64,000 nt of DNA. Origin: Namhaeicola sp039714555 (GTDB taxonomy: Bacteria > Bacteroidota > Bacteroidia > Flavobacteriales > Flavobacteriaceae). Of this stretch, positions 9,739 through 17,431 are shown piece after piece. Both the position numbers and the translations under genes were made by a program. The notes beneath the pieces were generated by a model. It was not told the DNA's origin. It saw only the letters and a list, made by a program, of their open reading frames with translations, and ran no database searches. The DNA lies in the NCBI GenBank assembly GCA_039714555.1, contig JBDLJB010000001.1:1-64000 (forward strand). Reading direction: 5' to 3'. The stretch's first letter is position 1. Each line of letters starts with the position of its first letter.

Positions 9739-9746
9739 CAAAATTA
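9739..9746 (-). promoter_or_regulatory. Candidate -7 promoter element for glnS
   Basis: The minus strand reads TAATTTTG, a match to TAnnTTTG, 20 bases before the glnS ATG. No TTG is at the expected -33 spacing, so support is partial. Confidence 0.35.
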
Positions 9747-9800
9747 AGGAAAATAATCAAGTTAGTAATATTTAATAATACCAATTGAGTTTGGAATTAA

Positions 9801-11150
9801 TCAAAAACCTAGGATTGTTTTAGCGATAAAGAAAAATATAAAAATTCCAAAAATATCATTGCTGGTTGTAATAAATGGACCCGTTGCCACTGCAGGATCT
9901 ATTCCTTTTTTATCTAAAATTAATGGTACAAAAGTGCCAATTAATGAAGCAAAAATAATTACAACAATTAATGATAGGGCTAGTGTTAAGCTTATTTTGG
10001 CATCATATTGTTGTATAAAACCAAAAATTATAACCAGTAAGGATAATATTATTCCGTTGAATAAACTTAAACTAACTTCTTTAATCAATCTTTTCCACAT
10101 ACTGCCTTTTATATTATCATTGGCTAAACCTTGCACAATAATTGCCGAAGATTGTACGCCAACATTTCCTGCCATTGCAGCGATTAAAGGTGTAAAAAAA
10201 AATAATATTGGAAAATTTTTTAATGCATTTTCAAATCCGCCCATAATAGCAGCAGCAGCCAATCCACCAAATAAACCTAAAACCAACCAGGGTAAACGAG
10301 CCTTTGATAATTGCAAAATACTATCGTCAGCTTCAACATCATCCGTCAAACCCGCAGCCATTTGGTAATCTTTATCAGCTTCATCTTTAATAAAATCCAA
10401 TATATCGTCAATTGTTATCCTGCCTAATAATTGATTTTTATTATTGACAACAGGAATAGCTTCTAAATCATATTTTTGCATTAATCTGGCAACATCTTCT
10501 GCTTCATCATTTACATTTACAAAATCTACTTTTGGAATATAAATATCAGAGATATAAGCATCATCAGATGCAACAAGCAAATCTTTTAATGATAAGCGAC
10601 CTATTAAAGCATCCTTTTTATCAACAACATAAATTGAATGAACATGGGTCACCTCTTTTGCCTGAGTTCTCATTCTTCTAACACAAGTTGGTATTTTCCA
10701 GGTTTCTTTAGCCTTTACTAATTCTTTAGCCATTAAACTACCTGCTGTACCTTCCTCATATTGTAATAATTCTACAATATCTTTTGCATGATCATCATCT
10801 TCAATTTCCGAAATAACTTTAGTTTTTCTTTCGTAAGGAAGTTCACCAATAATGTCAGCAGCATCATCAGTATCTAACTCATCAATTTCTTCAGCAATTT
10901 CTTCAGCAGAAAGATTTTTAAGAATTTTTTCTCGGTCATCTTCATCAATTTCCATTAATGCTTCAGCCGTTTTTTCACTGTCTAATAATTTAAATAAATA
11001 GGTTGCATTATTTAAATTTAACAGGTCAATAATTTCGGCAATATCAGCAGGGTGTTCTTCAGCTAAAAGCAAAAGGAGTGCATCATCATCTTTTTTAATG
11101 ATGAGTTGTTCAATATTTTCGATAAAATTGTTATTGGTCTCTAATTCCAT
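9801..11150 (-). CDS. mgtE: Magnesium transporter MgtE
   Basis: Inner-membrane Mg2+ channel of 449 residues. The acidic N-terminal superhelical domain (AEEHPADIAEIIDLL, DTDDAADIIGELP) is followed by paired CBS domains (about residues 130-255) that sense magnesium, then five hydrophobic segments from about residue 285 including ATGPFITTSNDIFGI near the C-terminus, the conserved pore-lining region. The start codon overlaps the rsmA stop by 20 bases, so the two genes are probably translationally coupled. Confidence 0.96.
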   Translation of the reverse strand: MELETNNNFIENIEQLIIKKDDDALLLLLAEEHPADIAEIIDLLNLNNATYLFKLLDSEKTAEALMEIDEDDREKILKNLSAEEIAEEIDELDTDDAADIIGELPYERKTKVISEIEDDDHAKDIVELLQYEEGTAGSLMAKELVKAKETWKIPTCVRRMRTQAKEVTHVHSIYVVDKKDALIGRLSLKDLLVASDDAYISDIYIPKVDFVNVNDEAEDVARLMQKYDLEAIPVVNNKNQLLGRITIDDILDFIKDEADKDYQMAAGLTDDVEADDSILQLSKARLPWLVLGLFGGLAAAAIMGGFENALKNFPILFFFTPLIAAMAGNVGVQSSAIIVQGLANDNIKGSMWKRLIKEVSLSLFNGIILSLLVIIFGFIQQYDAKISLTLALSLIVVIIFASLIGTFVPLILDKKGIDPAVATGPFITTSNDIFGIFIFFFIAKTILGF

Positions 11151-11916
11151 CGTTTTCCATGCTTTTTGTTAATTCAATGAATTGTTGAACAGATAATTGT
11201 TCAGGTCGTAGGGCAAAGATAACATCTTCTCTTAATTTATCGCTCAATTGAAAACTTTTTAAACTGTTTCTCAAAGTTTTTCTTCGTTGGTTAAATGCCA
11301 TTTTAACAATCTTAAAGAATAATGATTCATTAACAGGAAGGATATAATTTTCTTTTCGGATTAATCTGATCACACCTGAATCTACTTTAGGTGGTGGATT
11401 AAAAACCGAAGGAGGTACTGTAAATAAATACTCTACATCATAAAAAGCTTGCGTTAATACAGAAGTTATTCCATAAGTTTTACTTCCGGGTTTTTCTGCA
11501 ATTCTTTGTGCAACTTCTTTTTGAAACATACCACAAAGTTCTGGAATTTGTGATCGGTTCTCAATGGTTTTAAAAACGATTTGTGTTGAAATATTATAAG
11601 GGAAATTCCCAATTATGGCAAATTGCTCGCCTTTAAATAGTTTGGAAGTGTCAATTTTTAAAAAGTCTTCGTTAATAATTCTTTCGGATAAATTTAAAAA
11701 ATTTGCTTTTAAAAATTCAACGGATTCATTATCAATTTCAATAACCGAAGTAATCAAATCTTTTTCTAATAGATATTTTGTTAAAACGCCCATTCCCGGA
11801 CCTATTTCCAAAACATTCTTATAGCCATTCTCTGTTAAGGTATCTGCGATTTTTTTTGCAATATTATCATCTTTTAAAAAGTGTTGTCCGAGATGTTTTT
11901 TTGCTCTAACAGTCAT
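11131..11916 (-). CDS. rsmA: 16S rRNA (adenine1518-N6/adenine1519-N6)-dimethyltransferase
   Basis: Dimethylates two adjacent adenines in the 3' terminal hairpin of 16S rRNA (KsgA) during small-subunit maturation. Its 261 residues are normal. KKHLGQHFLKD at the N-terminus, the SAM-binding VLEIGPGMGVLT around residues 35-46 and the catalytic motif IGNFPYNIS are all present. The final 20 bases overlap the mgtE start, and it is preceded by the DUF4286 gene with a 27-base gap. Confidence 0.97.
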   Translation of the reverse strand: MTVRAKKHLGQHFLKDDNIAKKIADTLTENGYKNVLEIGPGMGVLTKYLLEKDLITSVIEIDNESVEFLKANFLNLSERIINEDFLKIDTSKLFKGEQFAIIGNFPYNISTQIVFKTIENRSQIPELCGMFQKEVAQRIAEKPGSKTYGITSVLTQAFYDVEYLFTVPPSVFNPPPKVDSGVIRLIRKENYILPVNESLFFKIVKMAFNQRRKTLRNSLKSFQLSDKLREDVIFALRPEQLSVQQFIELTKSMENDGIRDQ

Positions 11917-11943
11917 TATTAAATTAGTTTTGAATGTAGAAAT

Positions 11944-12264
11944 TTATTTTTTAATAAATTCATCAATAATATTGAGTTCAGTTCTAAATGCAACAAATTT
12001 ATTAGAAAATATATTTTGAGATTCATTTCGTAAACGGTTTGCATCCTCAATATAATACTTTTCAAGTATTTCCTTAGAATCACAGGTATATTGTATGGAA
12101 TAAGTAAAACCACCCATTTCCTCATTTACCATAACCTGAGTCATTAGAGCTTTGATGAATTTACCTGTTGCCAACATATCCGGAATATGTTTTTCACGCA
12201 TCCATTTTAACCATTCTTTTTGGATAGATTCGTCAATATTTATAGTAACGTTATAGATATACAT
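11944..12264 (-). CDS. DUF4286 family protein
   Basis: A 106-residue soluble protein that I recognise as the DUF4286 family, common in Bacteroidota and often encoded beside the TPR protein and rsmA as here. It begins MYIYNVTINID and contains WLKWMREKHIPDML, which suggests a small dimeric alpha/beta-barrel (ferredoxin-like) fold; that is inference. There is no signal peptide or membrane segment. The function is unknown. Confidence 0.85.
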   Translation of the reverse strand: MYIYNVTINIDESIQKEWLKWMREKHIPDMLATGKFIKALMTQVMVNEEMGGFTYSIQYTCDSKEILEKYYIEDANRLRNESQNIFSNKFVAFRTELNIIDEFIKK

Positions 12265-12326
12265 TGATTGATATATTTTTGTAAAAATACATTTTTTTGA
12301 TGAGCTAATAATTCATAAAAAATTAA

Positions 12327-14108
12327 CTATAGATCATCACCTCTTAATTTTCTAAATTGTTTTCTTGCATTGACTAAATAGATACTTGAAGGATAATCAA
12401 AAATAATTTTTTGATAAAGTTCTTTTGCTTTTTCAGGATTATAAAGTTGGTTTTGATATAATTTTGCAAGTAAATAATAAGCATCATCAGTTAAAACACT
12501 TTCTTTATTTATTGTGATTATTTTTAAATAATTATTTTCAGCTAATTCGTAATTTTTATTCTTCTTAAACAATTTAGCTTGTTTAAAAAGAGCATCATCT
12601 TCAATAGGATGTCCCTTAAAATTTTGTAAGATTAGATCTAAAGTATCAATAGCTTGTAGATTCTTTTCTTGGTATGAAAGTAATTCTGCGGTAGCATATA
12701 ATTGTAAGGCTTTTTGTATGGAATCATTTTCAGTACTATTGGTAATTATCAAACTTAAATCTAAGGCATCATTTGCAATGAGTTGTGAAGTTGATGATTT
12801 TAAAACCTTAAGTTGTGTTTGCGCCCATTCAAAATCACCTTTAAAATATGAGGTTTGCGCTACTTTAAATCGAGCTTCTTGAGCTAAAATGCTATTTTTT
12901 AAATCGGTTTGTACTTGTGAATATAATATAAGTGCTTGGTTGAACTGATCGGTATAAACTAAAATATCGGCTTGTTTGATTTTAATGGATCCTTTTTGAA
13001 AAGGAGACAGTTCAGATTTCTGTAAATTTTTAAGTAATTCAATAGCTTTTTTTGGCTGATATAATTGAAATGTTAAAAAATCAGCATAAGAAAGTTGTAG
13101 ATCAATTGTAGAATTATTCTTTCCAAATTCTTGAAAAAGATCTTGAAATTGTTTGTCAATCCTAACAAAATCTTTATCAGCTATAGCATTATTTATTTGA
13201 ATATGAATTAGATAATTATGTGCTTTGATTAGATTAGTTCTATTTGAAGGAATTTTAATTATAAACTGAAAAGCTTTTTCGCTAGTTATATAATCTTCAT
13301 TATCATAAGAAAGTTTGCCAATTTCTATAATTTTGTCAATGTTATTTTGACTTCTAATATATATAGACCTTTCTTGTATCAATGCTTTATCATATTGATC
13401 TTGTTGTATATATAACCAACTTAATAATGAATTATAAGAATTCTTCGGATTGTTTATAGATCGTTGAAGTAATAATTTTTTAAATAATAAATTACTTTCG
13501 TTATAAGGATCATTTGTTATGAATTGCCCAATATACCGTTGCAGTGTAGGTTGATATTTTTCATCTTTTTCTATTAGATCGAGATAAGAACTAAACATAT
13601 TTTCAAGCTCTCCTTTTTCACCATAAATTTGTGCAAGTTGAATCTTAGTATTTATTTTTGGATTTAAAGAAGTGGCTGTTTGGTAACTTCGAAGTGCGTA
13701 TTCTAACAAATGATTTTCACGAAATGACTGTCCGATCGAGTATACATAATTTGGATTTTCTTGAATATAATTTAATGCTATATCATAATACGCTTTAGCT
13801 TTTTCATGTTGATCTTGTAATTGATAATTATAGCCTAACTCAATATTAAGATATTTTAAATTAGGAAAATCCTGTATTTGCTTTTTAATTAAAGCAGTGG
13901 CTTCTTCAAAATTTTCAGTTTGTTGGTAACAAATAAGTAGGTTTTTAAAATAATCACGTCTTATTTTATTTTTTTCATGTAAAGGTTTATAAAGCATTAT
14001 TGCTTTTTCATACTCATTGTTTCTAAAATATGAATATGCCAGTTCTGGTTTTTGTGCTAAAACCGAAGTTGAAAAAAATAAAATAAAAACAAAAAGGATT
14101 CTTTGCAT
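12327..14108 (-). CDS. Secreted/periplasmic tetratricopeptide-repeat protein
   Basis: A 593-residue TPR-rich protein. Starting at Met 14108 gives a proper signal peptide (MQRILFVFILFFSTSVLAQ); an in-frame ATG at 14162 would bury it behind 18 extra residues, so 14108 is preferred. TPR-like helix pairs run through the whole mature part (for example YFRNNEYEKAIMLYKPL near the N-terminus and KNKNYELAENNYLKI, NPEKAKELYQKIIFDYP near the C-terminus), resembling YbgF/BamD-type scaffolds. It precedes DUF4286 and rsmA on the same strand. A role as an envelope protein-protein interaction scaffold is inference. Confidence 0.85.
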   Translation of the reverse strand: MQRILFVFILFFSTSVLAQKPELAYSYFRNNEYEKAIMLYKPLHEKNKIRRDYFKNLLICYQQTENFEEATALIKKQIQDFPNLKYLNIELGYNYQLQDQHEKAKAYYDIALNYIQENPNYVYSIGQSFRENHLLEYALRSYQTATSLNPKINTKIQLAQIYGEKGELENMFSSYLDLIEKDEKYQPTLQRYIGQFITNDPYNESNLLFKKLLLQRSINNPKNSYNSLLSWLYIQQDQYDKALIQERSIYIRSQNNIDKIIEIGKLSYDNEDYITSEKAFQFIIKIPSNRTNLIKAHNYLIHIQINNAIADKDFVRIDKQFQDLFQEFGKNNSTIDLQLSYADFLTFQLYQPKKAIELLKNLQKSELSPFQKGSIKIKQADILVYTDQFNQALILYSQVQTDLKNSILAQEARFKVAQTSYFKGDFEWAQTQLKVLKSSTSQLIANDALDLSLIITNSTENDSIQKALQLYATAELLSYQEKNLQAIDTLDLILQNFKGHPIEDDALFKQAKLFKKNKNYELAENNYLKIITINKESVLTDDAYYLLAKLYQNQLYNPEKAKELYQKIIFDYPSSIYLVNARKQFRKLRGDDL

Positions 14109-14289
14109 GATGTAAAGTAAAGAAAAAGAATAAAAATTTAAAAATTTCATTTCCTTTTTCATTTAAAATTAATAATCTTTTAAATATGTTAAAGTTTTGA
14201 TAAAATAAATATCAAAATGTAACGTTTATTGAAATACGCTGTCTATAAAATATATATAGTGATTAACAATAACTCAAAATAATAACATT

Positions 14290-14424
14290 ATGATCGATGT
14301 AACCAAATTTTACGAAAAAGCAAAACAAAATGCAAAAAAGCATATGAAAAAAGGTCAGATCAATGCTTATTACGAAGACCTAAAAGCAATGAATCATTAT
14401 AAAAGATTGATAGAAACGGCTTAG
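14290..14424 (+). CDS. Small conserved-looking protein, 44 residues
   Basis: A short reading frame starting ATG at 14290 and ending TAG at 14424. The product begins MIDVTKFYEKAKQNAKKH and continues KKGQINAYYEDLKAMNHYKRL: basic, helical and without cysteines. I recall similar small proteins of unknown function in flavobacteria, but cannot verify this here. Support comes from protein-like composition in an otherwise AT-only stretch, from isolation on the plus strand between two minus-strand genes, and from a strong terminator 41 bases after its stop. A small RNA- or protein-binding factor is possible; the function is unknown. Confidence 0.72.
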   Translation: MIDVTKFYEKAKQNAKKHMKKGQINAYYEDLKAMNHYKRLIETA

Positions 14425-14463
14425 TTTTTAAAAGTATAAATATTTAAGTATAAAATAAAAGTT

Positions 14464-14507
14464 AAAAAGTATTTTGTTGATGTAACATCAACAAAATACT
14501 TTTTTTT
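14464..14507. terminator. Strong bidirectional intrinsic terminator
   Basis: Perfect inverted repeat with arms at 14464-14482 and 14486-14504 and a 3-base TAA loop. The core is AAGTATTTTGTTGATG, flanked by A-run on the left and T-run on the right, so it can end transcription from the small protein gene (plus) and from serS (minus, stop at 14513). Confidence 0.88.
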
Positions 14508-14512
14508 ATTGT

Positions 14513-15787
14513 TTAATTTATAATATCAAATCCGGTATATTTTACCAAAACTTCAGGTATTTTAATTCCTTCTTCTGTTTGGAAATTTTCTAACAAACCT
14601 GCTAATACTCTAGGTAAAGCTAATGAACTTCCATTAAGTGTATGTGCTAATTCACTTTTACCGGCTGAATTTTTAAATCGCAATTTTAACCTATTGGCTT
14701 GAAAAGATTCAAAATTTGAGATTGAGCTAATTTCTAACCATCTGTTTTGTGCAGTAGAAAACACTTCAAAATCATATGTTAAAGCAGAAGTAAATCCTAA
14801 GTCACCTCCGCATAAGCGTAGAATTCTGTAGGGTAAACCCAATTCTTGTAAGATACTTTTTACATGATCAACCATTTTATCTAATGCTTCATATGATTTT
14901 TTTGGATGCTCAATTCGTACAATTTCAACTTTATCAAATTGATGTAACCTATTTAAACCTCTAACGTGTGCTCCGTATGAACCTGCTTCACGGCGAAAAC
15001 AAGGTGTATATGCCGTATTACAAATTGGGAAATCACTTTCTTTTAACAAGACATCTCTATATATATTGGTTACCGGAACCTCAGCTGTAGGAATTAGATA
15101 TAAGTTATCAATTCCTACATGATACATTTGACCCTCTTTATCAGGTAATTGCCCTGTACCAAAACCCGAGGCTTCATTGATCAATAAAGGTGGTTGTACT
15201 TCAGTATAACCAGCTTCACTATTTTTGTCGAGAAAATAAGCGATCAAAGCGCGCTGTAATTTTGCCCCTTTACCTTTGTAAACCGGAAAACCTGCACCTG
15301 TAATTTTGTTACCTAATTCAAAATCAATGATATCATATTTTTTTGCCAATTCCCAGTGAGGAACAGCATTTTTGTGTAATTTAGGTATATTACCTTCTTG
15401 AAAAATAGTTTCATTGTCTTCTTCAGAATTTCCTTTCGGAACTAAAGGGTTTGGAATATTTGGTATTTCATAGAGCATTCTATCTAATTGATCTTTATCA
15501 AGTGAATAATGAATATTTAATTCATTAATTTTACCCTTGAGTTGACTAGTTTTTTCTTTTAATAAATTAGCTTTTTGTAATTCACCTGATTTGTAAAGAT
15601 TACCAATTTCTTTAGATAATTTATTGCTTTCAGCTCTAGCTATTTCTAATTTAGTATTTGTTGATCTGAGAGTAGTATCTAATTCAATGATTTTGTTAAT
15701 AGTATTTTCAGCATCAGCAAAATTTCTAACAGCCAATCCTTTTAAAATATTCTCTTTATTTTCTCTAATAAAAGCTAATGTTAACAT
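14513..15787 (-). CDS. serS: Seryl-tRNA synthetase
   Basis: Charges tRNA(Ser) (and tRNA(Sec) where present) with serine. Class II synthetase of 424 residues: the N-terminal coiled-coil arm (residues about 25-105, rich in K/E/L) is followed by the catalytic domain with TAEVPVTN, motif 2 CFRREAGSYG and the motif 3 region NGSSLALPRVLAGLLEN. A -7-like TATCTTTG lies upstream on the minus strand (15816-15809). It ends against a bidirectional terminator. Confidence 0.97.
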   Translation of the reverse strand: MLTLAFIRENKENILKGLAVRNFADAENTINKIIELDTTLRSTNTKLEIARAESNKLSKEIGNLYKSGELQKANLLKEKTSQLKGKINELNIHYSLDKDQLDRMLYEIPNIPNPLVPKGNSEEDNETIFQEGNIPKLHKNAVPHWELAKKYDIIDFELGNKITGAGFPVYKGKGAKLQRALIAYFLDKNSEAGYTEVQPPLLINEASGFGTGQLPDKEGQMYHVGIDNLYLIPTAEVPVTNIYRDVLLKESDFPICNTAYTPCFRREAGSYGAHVRGLNRLHQFDKVEIVRIEHPKKSYEALDKMVDHVKSILQELGLPYRILRLCGGDLGFTSALTYDFEVFSTAQNRWLEISSISNFESFQANRLKLRFKNSAGKSELAHTLNGSSLALPRVLAGLLENFQTEEGIKIPEVLVKYTGFDIIN

Positions 15788-15808
15788 GATATGTTATTTT
15801 TTAATGGG

Positions 15809-15816
15809 CAAAGATA
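15809..15816 (-). promoter_or_regulatory. Candidate -7 promoter element for serS
   Basis: Minus strand TATCTTTG fits TAnnTTTG and lies 21 bases before the serS ATG. No convincing -33 TTG is seen. Confidence 0.35.
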
Positions 15817-15858
15817 AGCAATGAAATGTGAATGAAGAATTGTAATTAAAGAATAAAA

Positions 15859-16794
15859 TTAACTTTGAGCTTTTAGCCATTTTCTAGCCAATAATTCGTC
15901 TTTTTGAATTTGAATAATTAAAGTCTCAATCGATTCAAATTTTTGCTCATCTCTTAATCGATTTAATATTTCAATTTGAATTTTTTTTCCGTAAAGGTCA
16001 GCTTGAAAGTCTAACAAATGAACTTCAATAGTTTGGTTTTTTCCGTTAACGGTTGGTCTGTAACCAATATTCATAATACCGAAAACACTTTTTTTATCAA
16101 CTAATGATTGTACAATATAAACGCCGGTTTTAGGTATTAGTTTGTAATCTTCATTTATTTGAATATTGACTGTGGGGAATTTAATCTTACGCCCTAATCC
16201 TTTTCCTTTAACAACTTTACCAGTTAACAAATAATTATATCCCAAATATGAGTTTGCTTTTAAAATGTGACCTTCATTGAGTGCTTTTCTAATTTTTGTA
16301 GAACTAATAGCAACATTATCAATATCTTGAGCTGGAATACTTTCTAATTCAAAATTAAATAGTTTGCCATATTTCTGCAATTGTTCAAAATTACCTTCTC
16401 TGTTTTTACCAAATTGATGATCATAACCAATTACCAATTTGTTAATTTTTAAATGATCAACTAAAATATTTTTCACAAATTCTGCAGCTGATAATTGTGA
16501 AAATTCTTCTGTAAATGGTTCAATAATTAAATAATCAAGCCCTAAATTTTCTAACAATTTAGTTTTTTCATCAATTGTTGTTAGCAATTTTAGTCCATTT
16601 TTATTATTTAAAATTCTTCTTGGGTGTGGAAAAAAAGTAAGGATGGCACTTTTACCTTCAATTTGTTCCTTAAGTTGGTTTAATCGTTCAATTATTTTTT
16701 GATGACCTATATGTACACCGTCAAAAGTTCCAATAGTTAGAACTGTTAAGCGTTTTTTTTCAGTAAAATTATTAATTGAATGAAAGACTCTCAC
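15859..16794 (-). CDS. ribF: Bifunctional riboflavin kinase / FAD synthetase
   Basis: Makes FMN from riboflavin and then FAD. The 311 residues comprise an N-terminal FMN adenylyltransferase domain with GTFDGVHIGHQKI (about residues 22-34) and ISSTKIR, and a C-terminal flavokinase domain starting near residue 185 with GKGLGRKIKFPTVN (the PTAN-type motif) and MNIGYRPTV. The start codon is GTG at 16794, giving the N-terminus usual for the family (short leader before the GTFDG strand). It is 10 bases downstream of the lipoprotein gene on the same strand. Confidence 0.96.
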   Translation of the reverse strand: MRVFHSINNFTEKKRLTVLTIGTFDGVHIGHQKIIERLNQLKEQIEGKSAILTFFPHPRRILNNKNGLKLLTTIDEKTKLLENLGLDYLIIEPFTEEFSQLSAAEFVKNILVDHLKINKLVIGYDHQFGKNREGNFEQLQKYGKLFNFELESIPAQDIDNVAISSTKIRKALNEGHILKANSYLGYNYLLTGKVVKGKGLGRKIKFPTVNIQINEDYKLIPKTGVYIVQSLVDKKSVFGIMNIGYRPTVNGKNQTIEVHLLDFQADLYGKKIQIEILNRLRDEQKFESIETLIIQIQKDELLARKWLKAQS

Positions 16795-16804
16795 AAATGA
16801 TTAT

Positions 16805-17335
16805 TTAGTTCAAAATTATAGATTCATTAATTGCATGAATAATTTGAGGGATTTTTTTTACTTCAAATTGTAAATTTATAGTCAGATTCTTTTGACTCAT
16901 TTTTACTTGTAAATCACCTTTACTAACTTTGTAGTAACCTGTTGCACCTTTGCAGTAACACAAACGTCCAAATAACAATTTAACCTCGTTTAATTTTTCA
17001 TTTTGCAAATCTAAATTTATTTTATCATTATTGAGCTCAAAATAAATAATCTCTGAATAATTGCTGTCGGCTGTATTTTCAATGGGTGTTCTTTTATAAT
17101 GATATTTTATAATAAGTTTATTTCCTATTTTAATATTGGGGTATAAATTACCAAACTCATCTTGTTTGACTTCTAATTCAGAATCGGGTAGAATTTCAAT
17201 GTTGCAATTTCCATTATCCGGGCAATTTTCATATAAAGTAAAAACTTTCTTTTCATTTACAAATTTATCAGAATCTATGTGTTGACTTTTACAAGTAATA
17301 AAAAGTAAAGATAATATGGCTAATATAATTCTCAT
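16805..17335 (-). CDS. Hypothetical lipoprotein
   Basis: A 176-residue protein with a lipoprotein signal: the hydrophobic MRIILAILSLLFITC places the lipidated cysteine at residue 15, followed by K-S-Q. The mature part is mainly predicted beta strand, with a cysteine pair (CPDNGNC) and a further LCYCKGATGYY cluster. I do not recognise the family. It sits directly upstream of ribF with a 10-base gap, and divergent from the secreted protease gene. The final residues include INLQFEVKKIPQ. Confidence 0.7.
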   Translation of the reverse strand: MRIILAILSLLFITCKSQHIDSDKFVNEKKVFTLYENCPDNGNCNIEILPDSELEVKQDEFGNLYPNIKIGNKLIIKYHYKRTPIENTADSNYSEIIYFELNNDKINLDLQNEKLNEVKLLFGRLCYCKGATGYYKVSKGDLQVKMSQKNLTINLQFEVKKIPQIIHAINESIILN

Positions 17336-17374
17336 TAAATGATCTTTTTGGATTTGTAAAGGTAAAAGGTATCT

Positions 17375-17407
17375 TTGATAAAACTAAAAATTATTTTCAT
17401 AGATTTG
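17375..17407 (+). promoter_or_regulatory. Promoter of the secreted protease gene
   Basis: TTG (17375-17377), 22-base spacer, then TAGATTTG (17400-17407). Both elements match the Bacteroidota consensus TTG-N17-23-TAnnTTTG; the ATG follows 24 bases later. A second -7-like TATCTTTG at 17370-17377 overlaps the TTG. Confidence 0.6.
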
Positions 17408-17431
17408 TAAAATAGATACATTGATAGTAAA

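Noticed and set aside
9859..10368. 169-codon plus-strand frame inside mgtE
   Set aside because: Antisense to an intact, conserved transporter; its product has no recognisable domain and follows from the codon pattern of mgtE.
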